From Sulfurimonas sp. SAG-AH-194-C21 (lineage in GTDB: Bacteria; Campylobacterota; Campylobacteria; Campylobacterales; Sulfurimonadaceae): a DNA stretch of 42,606 nucleotides. Positions within the stretch are counted from its first letter, which is position 1, and every line of letters begins with the position of its first letter. Below are positions 9,443 through 19,202 of this stretch, in pieces. Under the pieces are notes generated by a model. That model was not told the origin of the DNA, did no database searches, and saw only the letters and a program-made list of their open reading frames with translations. The translations under genes and the position numbers were made by a program. The DNA is taken from assembly GCF_029215985.1 (NCBI RefSeq), contig NZ_JAEMVC010000018.1, positions 1-42,606 of the forward strand, written 5' to 3'.

Positions 9443-10546
9443 ATGAAAGCAAGCACCTATTTTTTAATAATAATACTCCTCCTCTTTGGCTGTACACCTA
9501 AACAAAAAGTTCTATTTGATTCACTTCCAAATACATATCTTATAAAGAGTGACTTTAAATCTTTACCTGACTTTACACAAGAAAAATACTTTGAAGTTGT
9601 AGAAAATTTTAAAAATAATTGCCGTAGCTCTAAAGCAAAAAAGTTATATGGAGAACTCTGTGAAGAAGTAGATACTATGAGTGATGCAAAGTCGTTTTTA
9701 ACAACCTCTTTTACTCCCTACATCATCACAACACCAGAGGATAAACAAAAAGGACTACTGACTGGTTATTATGAACCTGAGTTACATGCTTCTTTAAAAC
9801 GCCATGGTAAATATCAATATCCTTTGTATGAGACTCCAAAAGATTTAATAGTAGTAGATTTAAGTTCAATTTATCCCGCTTTAAAGAATTATAGACTCAG
9901 GGGTAGGGTAGTAAATAATAGACTTGTACCATACGACACAAGAGCACAGAGTAAAAGAAAAAGTGTAAATGCCGAGATTATCTGTTATTGTGATTCTCAA
10001 GTTGACAAGTTTTTTTTAGAGATTCAGGGTTCTGGACGTGTGACATTGGATAATAATAGCACAATATATGTCGGGTATAATAATCAAAATGGACATAAGT
10101 ATAGAGCTATAGGTCGTTACTTAGTTAAAATAGGAGCACTCACTTTAGAAGAAGTTTCTTTGCAAAGTATAAGAACATGGTTGAATAAAAACCCTTCAAG
10201 AGTTGATGAAGTTTTAAATTATAACAAGTCGCTTGTGTATTTTAAACAAAGAAAACAAGGGGCTACCGGGGCATTAGGTTTAGAACTCACACCCACTCGT
10301 TCTGTAGCAGTAGATAGAAGATATATACCATTAGGGAGTATGTTATACTTGCACACAAACATAGCAGATAAAGAACTTAATAAAATTGTATTTGCTCAAG
10401 ATACTGGTGGTGCGATAAAGGGTAGTGTTCGTGCTGATCTTTTTCTTGGAACTGGTAAGAAAGCCCTGGAAATTGCGGGAAAATTAAAATCAGAGTTACA
10501 ACTATGGATACTACTTCCAAAAAATAAAAAAGAGATAACTAAATGA
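9443..10546 (+). CDS. mltA: Membrane-bound lytic murein transglycosylase A (MltA)
   Basis: MltA cleaves the glycan strand of peptidoglycan and forms 1,6-anhydro-muropeptides. The 367-residue protein begins with a lipoprotein signal and lipobox (LLFGC, Cys about residue 17), so it should be acylated and face the periplasm. The MltA barrel domain is recognisable from LLTGYYEPEL, and the C-terminal 3D domain by DRRYIPLGSMLY and AQDTGGAIKGSVRADLFLG, which contains the catalytic aspartates. A promoter-like TATAAT lies just upstream. The stop overlaps the recR start by four bases (ATGA). Confidence 0.93.
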   Translation: MKASTYFLIIILLLFGCTPKQKVLFDSLPNTYLIKSDFKSLPDFTQEKYFEVVENFKNNCRSSKAKKLYGELCEEVDTMSDAKSFLTTSFTPYIITTPEDKQKGLLTGYYEPELHASLKRHGKYQYPLYETPKDLIVVDLSSIYPALKNYRLRGRVVNNRLVPYDTRAQSKRKSVNAEIICYCDSQVDKFFLEIQGSGRVTLDNNSTIYVGYNNQNGHKYRAIGRYLVKIGALTLEEVSLQSIRTWLNKNPSRVDEVLNYNKSLVYFKQRKQGATGALGLELTPTRSVAVDRRYIPLGSMLYLHTNIADKELNKIVFAQDTGGAIKGSVRADLFLGTGKKALEIAGKLKSELQLWILLPKNKKEITK

Positions 10547-11112
10547 ATAATGCCTTAGAAAAATTTAATCGTTTAGTAGATGCACTCCAAGAACTTCCAA
10601 CGATAGGTAAAAAATCTGCTACAAGACTTGCATATCATATGATAATGAATGATACTTTTGTAGGTATGCGAATCTCTCATGCAATTGAAGATGCTCTAGG
10701 AACATTGAAAAAGTGTAGTGATTGTGGGGGAATGAGCGAGGATGAACTCTGTTATATCTGTACGGATGATGGACGCGATGCTACTCTCCTTTGCATAGTA
10801 GAAAATGCCAAAGATATTCTTTTACTTGAAGAAAATGGGCTTTTTGATGGAAAGTACTTTGTTTTAGACTCTTTAGATGAGTATAGTGTAAGAAAGCTAG
10901 AGTCTTTAGTGGATGAGGGTGTAAATGAGATACTCTTTGCTCTAACGCCATCAATAGCTAATGATGCAGTTATACTCTACATAGAAGATAAACTTAGTGC
11001 CTACAGTGTAAACTTTTCAAAAATTGCACAGGGTGTTCCAACAGGAGTGAGTTTAGAAAACATCGATCTTTTATCATTAACACGTGCACTTGAAGATAGG
11101 GTTAGAGTTTAA
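10543..11112 (+). CDS. recR: Recombination mediator RecR
   Basis: RecR works with RecO (and RecF) to load RecA at single-strand gaps. The 189-residue protein shows an N-terminal helix-hairpin-helix (LPTIGKKSATRLAYHM), a four-cysteine zinc finger (CSDCGG, then CYIC), and a Toprim domain starting at LLCIVENAKDILLLEE. It is slightly shorter than the usual 195-200 residues. It is coupled to mltA by a 4-bp overlap, and the pldA ATG directly follows its stop. Confidence 0.96.
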   Translation: MNNALEKFNRLVDALQELPTIGKKSATRLAYHMIMNDTFVGMRISHAIEDALGTLKKCSDCGGMSEDELCYICTDDGRDATLLCIVENAKDILLLEENGLFDGKYFVLDSLDEYSVRKLESLVDEGVNEILFALTPSIANDAVILYIEDKLSAYSVNFSKIAQGVPTGVSLENIDLLSLTRALEDRVRV

Positions 11113-12003
11113 ATGAAAGATTACCTTAGTATTGTACTTTTGTTCATAGCTGTATCTTTGTATGCTAATGATGTGAGTGATGATGTTACATGTGATTTAG
11201 ATGAAGTGAAGAGTGTAAAAACAAAATCTAGTATGCAAAAATGGTTAGACCATGATTTTGGTCTGCGTCCTTATAAAGTAAACTATATCTTACCGTATGC
11301 ATTTAGAGAAGATGCATATGAGTCAAATATTCCATCTTTAGAGTATAAAAATATAGAAGCCGAACTTCAAATTAGTCTACAGTTACAAGTAGGAAATGAT
11401 ATCTTTGGTTTAGGTGAGAAGTATTATGTATCATATACACAACAAGCCTTTTGGCAGATTTATGCAGAATCGGCACCCATTCGTGAAACAACATATAACC
11501 CAGAAGCTTTTGTGATTTTTCCTATTGAAGATGATGATGATTACTTTAGATTCCGTTCTTTAAAGTTTGCCTTAGCACATCTCTCCAACGGGCAAGCAAA
11601 TACAAAAGATGTAGTATTTGATAATAATCAAGCTCTTGGAAACCTCTCTCGCAGTGTAAACTATGTTTATACAACTTTAAGACTACAACATAAGTCCATA
11701 GTGCTTGATTTAGAAGCATGGATTCCTTTTCCTGAAGACCCAGAAAAAAGTGATAATGTAGATTTGATGGACTATTGGGGATACACAAGTGCAAAAGTAA
11801 CATATTTTTTAGATGAGCACATGTTTACACTTAAAGGACGGGGAAACTTTGGAACAAGAAAGGGTGCAGTCGAAGCAACGTATTCATATCCACTTATTCA
11901 CAACTACTTTTTTGCAAAGGTATTTAGTGGGTATGGGGAGTCTTTAATAGACTATGATGAGTATATTACTAAGGTGTCAGTCGGTTTTAGTTTTTCGCGT
12001 TAA
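11113..12003 (+). CDS. pldA: Outer membrane phospholipase A (PldA/OMPLA)
   Basis: OMPLA is a 12-strand outer-membrane barrel that hydrolyses phospholipids misplaced in the outer leaflet. The 296-residue protein has a signal peptide (residues 1-18, ending LYAND) and the active-site segment LAHLSNGQ, where His and Ser form the catalytic dyad. A downstream SRSVNYVY segment supplies the family's Asn. The C-terminus ends in alternating aromatic residues (TKVSVGFSFSR), a barrel-type end. It directly follows recR and converges on aroE. Confidence 0.92.
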   Translation: MKDYLSIVLLFIAVSLYANDVSDDVTCDLDEVKSVKTKSSMQKWLDHDFGLRPYKVNYILPYAFREDAYESNIPSLEYKNIEAELQISLQLQVGNDIFGLGEKYYVSYTQQAFWQIYAESAPIRETTYNPEAFVIFPIEDDDDYFRFRSLKFALAHLSNGQANTKDVVFDNNQALGNLSRSVNYVYTTLRLQHKSIVLDLEAWIPFPEDPEKSDNVDLMDYWGYTSAKVTYFLDEHMFTLKGRGNFGTRKGAVEATYSYPLIHNYFFAKVFSGYGESLIDYDEYITKVSVGFSFSR

Positions 12004-12028
12004 GAAATTAAATAGTATTAGTATATTT

Positions 12029-12820
12029 TTACAAAAGAAAACTTCGAGCCATCTCTCTTTTTATATCTTCTTTTTTTAGAGCAGCATTTACAAAAAGTTC
12101 ATTTGCAAGTACACCTTGACCTAAGAGCATATTTGCACCGTCTTTATATGTGATGTTTTTATCATGGGCAAGTTTCAAAAATGGTGTAAGTTTTCCATAT
12201 ATAGCATCTGCAACAAAGTTTGTATTTTTTAAGATACTAAGGATTAACTCTTTTGGAGCTGGGAGCTCTTCATCTTTTAGTCCAGCACTTGTAGTGTTAA
12301 CTACTAAGTCATAGTGAGAAAGCTCAAATGTATCCCAAGTATATGTTTTACAACTAAGGTTATTAAAAAATGGGAGACGTTCTTCACTTCTGTTGATTAC
12401 ACTAACTTCTATACCTTCTTGTTTAAATCTTGCTGCGAGTGCTTTAGCAGTTCCGCCAGCACCGAGAATAAGAATCTTTTTGATATTTTTGAACTCTTCA
12501 ATGGCATACATAAAACCATCAGCATCTGTATTGTAACCGATAAGTTTTCCGTTTTCATTTATAAGTGTGTTTACAACACCAACAGTTTTAGCAAAACCAC
12601 GAACTTCATCACAGGCATTAAACGCAGCTTCTTTATGAGGAACTGTTACATTTGCTCCAGACAAGTCGAGTGCAAAAAAAGTCTCTTTGAGTTTAGTGCC
12701 ATCTTCTAAGTGTGTACGAGTATAAGAAGCAGGGTAGTTTAGGTTTTTAAAAACGCTGTTGTGCATAAGGGGTGAACGAGAGTGTGAGACAGGGTTACCA
12801 AAGATAGAAAACAGTTTCAT
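12029..12820 (-). CDS. aroE: Shikimate dehydrogenase AroE
   Basis: AroE reduces 3-dehydroshikimate to shikimate with NADPH. The 263-residue protein has the shikimate-binding SHSRSPLMHN motif (residues 13-22), the catalytic lysine in NVTVPHKEAAF, and a Rossmann nucleotide loop GAGGTAKALA near residue 120, followed by NRSEER, which favours NADP. The C-terminal DGANMLLGQG segment is also diagnostic. It is the last gene of the SPOR-trpE-aroE unit, eight bases after trpE. Confidence 0.96.
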   Translation of the reverse strand: MKLFSIFGNPVSHSRSPLMHNSVFKNLNYPASYTRTHLEDGTKLKETFFALDLSGANVTVPHKEAAFNACDEVRGFAKTVGVVNTLINENGKLIGYNTDADGFMYAIEEFKNIKKILILGAGGTAKALAARFKQEGIEVSVINRSEERLPFFNNLSCKTYTWDTFELSHYDLVVNTTSAGLKDEELPAPKELILSILKNTNFVADAIYGKLTPFLKLAHDKNITYKDGANMLLGQGVLANELFVNAALKKEDIKREMARSFLL

Positions 12821-12828
12821 ATTATGAG

Positions 12829-14238
12829 TTACTTTTTATCTAAGTCGTGTAGTGAATGGATAAGAGCACCGAGTTTATTTTCAACTTCTTCATACTCTGT
12901 CTCTTTTACACTATCAGCCACTATACCAGCACCGGCTTGAAGAATAACTCTATCTTCTTTTACCATAGCTGTTCTAATAGTAATAGCTGAGTCCATATTG
13001 CCATCAAAACCGAAGTAACCTATACTTCCACTATAAAAGCCGCGTTTAAGACCTTCATACTCAGCTATAAGTTCCATCGCACGAATCTTTGGAGCCCCGG
13101 TCATTGTTCCAGCTGTAAATGTTGCCATAAAAAGATCAAACATATCTTTATCATCTGCTAGTTCTGCTGTTACATCTGAAACTATATGCATAACATGAGA
13201 AAAACGCTCTATATGCATCATATCTTCAACTTTTACAGTTCCTATTTTTGCAACACGACTTACATCATTTCGACCTAGGTCTATGAGCATAAGGTGTTCA
13301 GATAACTCTTTAGGATCTGCTAAAAGTTCAAGTTCAAGTTCTTTATCTAACTCTTTTGTAGTCCCGCGTTTACGAGTACCAGCAATAGGGCGAAGTAAAA
13401 GTTTATTTTCTTCTAAACGCACCATAACCTCAGGAGAAGAACCAACTATACTAAAGTCTTCATACTCCATTAAAAACATATATGGAGAAGGGTTTTTTGC
13501 ACGAAGAATACGATAAAAGCTAAAAGGATCTACTTTGATATTTCTTGTAAAACGGTTTGTCATTAAAATCTGAAAAACATCACCACTTCTTATCATCTCT
13601 TTTGACTTGTCTATCATCTCAAAGAATTTTTCTTTAGAGTGAGCAAAACTACCTTTATCTCTACCTATATTATGAACACGATGTTTATAAGTATATGAGC
13701 CTTTGAGGTCATCATGAATACTCATAAATTTCTCTTCATACTCTTTAAGTGTTGAGACTAGAGTAATCTGGTGGTTCTTATGAGAGTAGACTAAAATCAT
13801 TTTAGGAAGTATAAAATCTAAGTCAGGTGTATGTAACTCATCTTCTAAGTTATCCATACTAGAACCAAGTTTTGGCTCAAAAACTTTAACCATATCATAA
13901 GAGATATACCCAATAAAACCATCAACATAACCGACTTTAAGTTTTTTTGTAGCTTCTTTATAGATACTCGTATCAATTTTCTTATAATACTCTTTCAAAA
14001 AAGTAAAAGGGCTTTCTTCTTTTGTGTGTTTAATGCCATGGCTATCAGTGTAAATTGTTTGATTATTTATATATTGGAGACGTTCACGTGCTCCTATACA
14101 GATAAAAGAGTAGTTTCCTTCACTTCCACCAGCTGATTCAAAAAGGTAAGTAATCTCACCTTTAAACATATCTTTAAGTTTAGAGTAAACAGCAATAGGT
14201 GCTAACTGGTCGAGTGTAAATTGTTTAGAATATATCAA
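12829..14238 (-). CDS. trpE: Anthranilate synthase component I (TrpE)
   Basis: TrpE makes anthranilate from chorismate with ammonia supplied by TrpG. The 469-residue protein has the N-terminal regulatory domain with the tryptophan-binding LFES motif (residues 32-35), absent from most PabB, and a full chorismate-binding domain with PIAGTRKRG, LMLIDLGRNDVSRV, FTAGTMTGAPKIRAME and an EEVENKLGAL end. It begins with TTG, overlapping the SPOR gene stop (TTGA). No trpG or other trp gene is adjacent, so its partner must be elsewhere. PabB is the main alternative. Confidence 0.88.
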   Translation of the reverse strand: MIYSKQFTLDQLAPIAVYSKLKDMFKGEITYLFESAGGSEGNYSFICIGARERLQYINNQTIYTDSHGIKHTKEESPFTFLKEYYKKIDTSIYKEATKKLKVGYVDGFIGYISYDMVKVFEPKLGSSMDNLEDELHTPDLDFILPKMILVYSHKNHQITLVSTLKEYEEKFMSIHDDLKGSYTYKHRVHNIGRDKGSFAHSKEKFFEMIDKSKEMIRSGDVFQILMTNRFTRNIKVDPFSFYRILRAKNPSPYMFLMEYEDFSIVGSSPEVMVRLEENKLLLRPIAGTRKRGTTKELDKELELELLADPKELSEHLMLIDLGRNDVSRVAKIGTVKVEDMMHIERFSHVMHIVSDVTAELADDKDMFDLFMATFTAGTMTGAPKIRAMELIAEYEGLKRGFYSGSIGYFGFDGNMDSAITIRTAMVKEDRVILQAGAGIVADSVKETEYEEVENKLGALIHSLHDLDKK

Positions 14239-14876
14239 AGTTTAACTAAAAATGAACCAGGTTCTACTTTTGAACGAAGAATACGTCTAGCATTTTTAGC
14301 CTCAGATGAACTAGTAAATGGGCCAACAAGCACTTTATTAAGGTTTGAGACTTTGTGAAATTTATACTTATATCCAAGTTGTGTAATAGAGTTTAAAAAT
14401 TTTTTATTTGGTTGATATTTTGAAAAAGAACCCACTTGAATATAGTAAGAGATAGTTGATGCTTTACTTTTTAGTGTAACTGTCTTAGCTACTACAGGCT
14501 TTTTAACAGTTTTTTCTTTTTGAACAACAGCTACTTCCTCGTGGACAACTTCAACAGATGCTTCTGCTAAACTCTCTTCTTTCAGTTTTTGAGCGATAAG
14601 TGCAAGATCTGCATCTGAACTTGTTTCTTCTTCGATTACAATAACTTCTTCAAATAGAGGCTCTTCTTGAGCTTGAACAATTTGACCTTGTGGTTCTTGT
14701 GGAAGTATTGCTTGAGGAAGATTATCTGTTCCATTTGAACTTAAAGAATTCATTAGCATAACAACAACAATGAGAATAACCCCGAGTGTTGCAACAGCTA
14801 ATACTATTTTTTTATTAGAGTTGTTATTTGTATCTTTATTTAAAATGATATCATTAAGTTCATTTTTATCGTTCAT
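14235..14876 (-). CDS. SPOR-domain, single-pass cell envelope protein
   Basis: The 213-residue protein has a short cytoplasmic N-terminus, one membrane helix (about residues 24-43), a Glu/Val/Ala-rich periplasmic linker (residues 60-130) and a C-terminal SPOR domain (residues 140-213: YYIQVGSFSKY, then VLVGPFTSSSEAKNARRIL). SPOR domains bind peptidoglycan lacking stem peptides, usually at the septum. The AGGAATAACTTATG start region has a good Shine-Dalgarno, and GTTATAATATAAT just upstream is a plausible -10 region for the SPOR-trpE-aroE operon. Confidence 0.88.
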   Translation of the reverse strand: MNDKNELNDIILNKDTNNNSNKKIVLAVATLGVILIVVVMLMNSLSSNGTDNLPQAILPQEPQGQIVQAQEEPLFEEVIVIEEETSSDADLALIAQKLKEESLAEASVEVVHEEVAVVQKEKTVKKPVVAKTVTLKSKASTISYYIQVGSFSKYQPNKKFLNSITQLGYKYKFHKVSNLNKVLVGPFTSSSEAKNARRILRSKVEPGSFLVKL

Positions 14877-15055
14877 AAGTTATTCCTATTTTTTTATTAT
14901 TATATTATAACTAAAAAAGCATCGTTTATATGCCTTTGTAGTTAGGATAGTAGTGGAGTAGGTTTCTTCGTAAGTTGGTATTCACTGCATTCATACATCA
15001 ACTTTTGATTCGAAAGCGAGAAACGACAAGAAATTGTCGTTTCTTTTTCGCTTTC
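14877..15055. other. Intergenic region with long hairpin and possible small RNA
   Basis: This 179-bp gap separates the SPOR gene from the DUF1882 gene. At 15012-15055 lies a long inverted repeat: GAAAGCG and AGAAACGACAA pair with TTGTCGTTTCT and CGCTTTC around a GAAA loop, 18 paired bases with a TTTT bulge on one arm. Read on the + strand, the inner stem followed by five T resembles an intrinsic terminator. No + strand gene precedes it, so it could end a short untranslated RNA starting near the TATTATAAC at about 14900. It may instead protect or end the DUF1882 transcript. Confidence 0.4.
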
Positions 15056-15598
15056 TCACATATGTTTAGACCAAGATGCCCCGCGTTCCTTTGCATATAC
15101 TTCATAAGGAAGTGTCAGTATATTGTACTCATTAGGCATATCCGCATTTGGAAACATACGCCACTGTTTTGGTTGTTTTGCCGCTAACTTCATACTCAGT
15201 GTCTTTCCAAGTTGAATAGCTTCTGCTAAGGTAGTATGACCTTTATGGATATAAACATGAAGATGACCTTCCGTTTTTGTTTTATATGCTGTGAAGTTTA
15301 TATAACCCTCTTCACGAAGAAGAAGTTGCGCTTTATGGTAAAAACGCTCAGGATCACGACCATTATAGTCTATAACAATGTTTTCTACTTTTGTATGTTG
15401 GTTAACAATTGAGTGCGCGACAGTTATGTCACCCTTAATATGCTGGTTAATAATTGACTGACTAAGAGTAGCGTTTACTTTTTCAAACTTATTATAAAAA
15501 GTACGACCCTTAAAGGAAAGTTTGTCAACTACAGAATCTCTTTTAATCCAGTAATGATCACTCACCATCTTTATAAGTTTTAAGTCCATAGAAGTCAA
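15056..15598 (-). CDS. DUF1882 family protein of Campylobacterota
   Basis: The 180-residue protein has no signal peptide or membrane helix and matches the DUF1882 family as I know it from Helicobacter and Campylobacter, where it also lies beside glyA. Visible features are an N-terminal [17 protein letters not shown] region, a central [21 protein letters not shown] repeat-like stretch, and a C-terminal part with [20 protein letters not shown] and KQWRMFPN that recalls primase-like or nucleic-acid-binding folds; this last point is a guess. Function is unknown. It follows glyA by 33 bases and is probably co-transcribed. Confidence 0.75.
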   Translation of the reverse strand: MTSMDLKLIKMVSDHYWIKRDSVVDKLSFKGRTFYNKFEKVNATLSQSIINQHIKGDITVAHSIVNQHTKVENIVIDYNGRDPERFYHKAQLLLREEGYINFTAYKTKTEGHLHVYIHKGHTTLAEAIQLGKTLSMKLAAKQPKQWRMFPNADMPNEYNILTLPYEVYAKERGASWSKHM

Positions 15599-15631
15599 GG
15601 TTGTCCCCTTTTATTTTATACTATTTATTTT

Positions 15632-16879
15632 TTAGTAAGTCGGTTGGTTATAGATTACAAAGTTCTGTGCAAGTTCTTTGAGTTCTGCTTTTATAGTCGC
15701 TTGAAGCTCAGTATTTGTAATGTCATCTAAAACATCAGCCATTTTATTACCAATAATTTCAAACTCTTTCTCTTTCATACCACGGCTTGTAAGTGCAGGT
15801 GAACCTACACGGATACCTGAAGTAACGAAAGGAGAACGAGTCTCACCCGGAACAGTGTTCATGTTAATAGTTATACCTGCGTTTCCTAAGGCCGCATCAG
15901 CAGCTTTACCGCTAATGTCAGTACCAACAAAAGATACAAGGATTAAGTGGTTATCAGTTCCACCTGAAACTACATCGTATCCACGTTTAACCATAACTTC
16001 ACCAAGTATTTTAGCATTAGCTTTTACTTGTTTTGCATATGTTTTCCACTCTGGAGATAAGTTATATTTAAATCCAACTGCTTTAGCAGCGATAACATGA
16101 ACAAGTGGTCCACCTTGTAAGGCTGGGAAAATAGCACTATTGATTTTCTTAGCGATATCTTCATCATCAGTCATAATCATTCCACCACGAGGACCGGCAA
16201 GAGTCTTGTGCGTAGTTGTTGTAACAACATGTGCATGAGGAAATGGACTAGGATGCTCACCCGCAGCTACTAAACCAGCGATATGTGCGATGTCAGCAAA
16301 AAGTATTGCACCAACAGCGTCAGCAATCTCACGGAATTTTTTAAAGTCGATTTCTCTAGCATAAGCAGAAGCACCACAAACGATGATTTTAGGCTTAACT
16401 ATTTGAGCAATATCTAAAACACGCTCATAGTTAATACGACCATCAAGCTCAACACCATAAGTAAATGAGCTATAGTTCTTACCAGAAAAAGATGGTTTAG
16501 AACCGTGTGTTAAGTGACCACCATGGCTAAGGTCCATTCCTAAAAGTTTATCACCAGCTTTAAGAAGTGCTGCATATACTGCACCATTTGCTTGGCTTCC
16601 TGAGTGTGGTTGAACATTTGCATAGTTACATCCAAAAAGCGCGCACGCACGGTCAATAGCTAACTGCTCAACGCCATCAGCATATTCACAACCACCGTAG
16701 TAGCGTTTACCTGGGTAACCCTCTGCATACTTGTTTGTAAACACTGAACCCATAGCTTCCATAACTGCTGGAAGTGTAAAGTTTTCAGATGCAATCATCT
16801 CAAGATGGTCAGTTTGACGCTCTAACTCTTTTTCACATAAATCAAATATTTCGCTATCGTACTCTTTTAAAAAACTCAT
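15632..16879 (-). CDS. glyA: Serine hydroxymethyltransferase GlyA
   Basis: GlyA interconverts serine and glycine with tetrahydrofolate and supplies one-carbon units. The 415-residue PLP enzyme shows the family motifs: [37 protein letters not shown], the PLP-lysine segment [16 protein letters not shown], and [12 protein letters not shown] near the C-terminus. Length is typical. In C. jejuni lysS lies directly upstream as I recall; here the hybrid signalling gene sits between them. Confidence 0.97.
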   Translation of the reverse strand: MSFLKEYDSEIFDLCEKELERQTDHLEMIASENFTLPAVMEAMGSVFTNKYAEGYPGKRYYGGCEYADGVEQLAIDRACALFGCNYANVQPHSGSQANGAVYAALLKAGDKLLGMDLSHGGHLTHGSKPSFSGKNYSSFTYGVELDGRINYERVLDIAQIVKPKIIVCGASAYAREIDFKKFREIADAVGAILFADIAHIAGLVAAGEHPSPFPHAHVVTTTTHKTLAGPRGGMIMTDDEDIAKKINSAIFPALQGGPLVHVIAAKAVGFKYNLSPEWKTYAKQVKANAKILGEVMVKRGYDVVSGGTDNHLILVSFVGTDISGKAADAALGNAGITINMNTVPGETRSPFVTSGIRVGSPALTSRGMKEKEFEIIGNKMADVLDDITNTELQATIKAELKELAQNFVIYNQPTY

Positions 16880-16938
16880 GGTATAAAATTCCTTGTTATA
16901 ATTAAAGTGATTGTACTAAAAAAGAACTAATAAAAGGC

Positions 16939-19053
16939 TTATTCATTTAGATATTTATCAATTGAGACATTAATTAATTCTAACTCTTTGGTATATTGTA
17001 TCACTAGCTCTGGCAGATAATCGTACTTTTTAAGAGAAAGTTTTTTTAACATATCTGTCACAATTAAGTGTAGTTTTTCTGCACCGATTGAACCTGTAAG
17101 ACCTTTAATATCTATACATAATATTCTTAGTTGCTCATATCTATAGTCTTGAAGATGTTTATTGAAAACTTTGTTTGTATCACCATAAGCATCTCTAAAT
17201 TCAGAGAGTATTTCTTTATAAAAAACTTCACTCGAACTTGACTTTGATATACCAATCGCGATATTTAAGCCAGCAAGTTCGATGGTCTGTGTCTCTTCTG
17301 CTGTAAGGTTTTCTCTCTTTTTTTGATGTATATGTTGAATGTATATAGAAAAAACAGTATAAAGTTTCTCTTTTTCTAAAGGTTTTGCCATATAGCCATT
17401 CATTCCTGAGGCAAACATTTTTGCAATCTCATCGCTAGATGTTAACGCACTTAATGCAATGATAGGGATATTATCATATTCTTTCTTTTCTCTTATTTTA
17501 ATAGATGCTGTATACCCATCCATAACCGGCATATTAATATCCATAAAGATAATGTCGAATGTAGGATTTTCTAAAAGTATTTTTAGTGCCTCTTTACCAT
17601 GTTTAGCTACGGTGATATCCATATTTGACTTTCGAAGAATTCCAACAAATACTTTTTGGTTAATGACATTATCTTCAACTAAAAGAACTTTTTTCTCTTG
17701 AAATTTAGAAAAATCATTCAGAGATATATTTCTAGTATTTTGAAAAGAGTTTCTGTGAACAAGTGCTGTTCCTGTATTTACTACACCTTGATTGGTGATT
17801 TTTGAAGTGTCATGTAAGTTAGAGAAAAGTTGATTAAGTACATCAGATGTTTGCCAAATAGTTAAAGGTTTAGATATTTTAATATCTGCTACTGCAGTAT
17901 TTGGAAACTCTTTTTCAATCTCAAATAGATTAGACATTGCAATGATTTTACAGTTAGCATTTTCTAATTCTGCTACTGCCTTATGCGTAAAAAGTTTTTC
18001 ATCAAGGAAAATAATGTCATATATATCAAAGTATTTAAAGTATGCAGTATATTCACTCTTGTTTATCATTTTTACATTATGATTTAAGTCTTTTAAAATA
18101 TTTGCTATATTGTAAGCAGCATTAGTAGAAGAATCAATGAGTAAGATACTTTTTGGTTTTATCTGTTTAGGTACAGTGTACTTATCAGCAGTTGGTTCAG
18201 GCTTTTCTATAGTATAAGGGATAGTAAAAACGAATTCTACACATTCATTTGTATCGTTCCTAGCAATTAAATCTCCCTTCATAAGCTTAGAGAGTTCTTT
18301 TGCTATAAAGAGACCAAGACTGTCATACTCTTCTGTATCATCATTATAATTAGCTTGAAAAATATTTAATTCATCTTCTACATTTGTTTTTAAGTCACTA
18401 GTAATAGTAAATGAGAGTTGATCATCTTTGGAAAAAAGACTTGTCTGTTTGATTTTTAGGGTAAGTAAAGTAGAAGAGTTCTCCACACAGTATAAAAGAA
18501 TATTTACAAGTACCTTACTTAGATTTAAAGTATCGGAGTTAATCTCTTGAACTACATTTTTATCTACATCATATATAAGTTCAAACTCTTTTCCTCTTAT
18601 ATTTGCTTTTAAAATTCCCGATACATCGTTTAAAAGATTTGATAGTTTAAGCTTTTGATGGTCGATGACAACTTTATTAGACTTTATTCTTAAAAAGTCA
18701 ATTAAGTTTGTTGTAATTGCAAGTATTTGATTCTCAGATTTTGCAAGATTTTTAGCACCAATATTTTCTTTTGCAATACTGTGAATATTTTCACCCATTT
18801 TTGAGACTATGGCATCTTGTACTTGATTTTCTTTTTTGAGTACTTCGTCTTCTTTAGCTTTTTGTTTTTTAAAAATTTTAATTTTTTCAGAAGATAAAAA
18901 AAGTGCCATAATAGCAATAGCTCCAAGTCCAAATAGAGCAATTAATATAGAAAATTCTTCTTCTTCTTGAAGTGCTTCAAGAGAAGGTGTTAAACTATTT
19001 GCATCAAGGCTAAAGCAATTTATGAGAAGTATGAGAAGTAAATATTTATACAT
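16939..19053 (-). CDS. Hybrid histidine-kinase-like signalling protein lacking key phospho-histidines
   Basis: The 704-residue membrane protein has a signal peptide (1-18), a membrane helix (about 33-51), a DHp-like helical pair (about 80-140), a kinase ATPase-like domain (about 165-280), a pseudo-receiver (about 300-410), a complete receiver (about 450-570; VEDN, IIFMDINMPVMDGY, MAKPLEK) and an Hpt-like C-terminus (about 600-700). The H-box SHEIRTP is replaced by KMGENIHSIAKE, the ATPase N-box reads VLVNILLYCVENS, and the Hpt motif HxxKG reads CIDIKGLTGSIGA, without His. It probably does not autophosphorylate; the receiver may take phosphate from another kinase. It sits between lysS and glyA. 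Confidence 0.8.
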   Translation of the reverse strand: MYKYLLLILLINCFSLDANSLTPSLEALQEEEEFSILIALFGLGAIAIMALFLSSEKIKIFKKQKAKEDEVLKKENQVQDAIVSKMGENIHSIAKENIGAKNLAKSENQILAITTNLIDFLRIKSNKVVIDHQKLKLSNLLNDVSGILKANIRGKEFELIYDVDKNVVQEINSDTLNLSKVLVNILLYCVENSSTLLTLKIKQTSLFSKDDQLSFTITSDLKTNVEDELNIFQANYNDDTEEYDSLGLFIAKELSKLMKGDLIARNDTNECVEFVFTIPYTIEKPEPTADKYTVPKQIKPKSILLIDSSTNAAYNIANILKDLNHNVKMINKSEYTAYFKYFDIYDIIFLDEKLFTHKAVAELENANCKIIAMSNLFEIEKEFPNTAVADIKISKPLTIWQTSDVLNQLFSNLHDTSKITNQGVVNTGTALVHRNSFQNTRNISLNDFSKFQEKKVLLVEDNVINQKVFVGILRKSNMDITVAKHGKEALKILLENPTFDIIFMDINMPVMDGYTASIKIREKKEYDNIPIIALSALTSSDEIAKMFASGMNGYMAKPLEKEKLYTVFSIYIQHIHQKKRENLTAEETQTIELAGLNIAIGISKSSSSEVFYKEILSEFRDAYGDTNKVFNKHLQDYRYEQLRILCIDIKGLTGSIGAEKLHLIVTDMLKKLSLKKYDYLPELVIQYTKELELINVSIDKYLNE

Positions 19054-19202
19054 GTAGAGTACCTTTTTATTTATACTTGTTATTTTTATAGTCTACCTAT
19101 TGTAGGGCAACTTTTTTAATTATAACATTTAATAATATAAATTTACTTAAGTACAAAGATAGTCTTTAAATAATTGATTAAAGGCGAGAAAAAGAGTATT
19201 GT

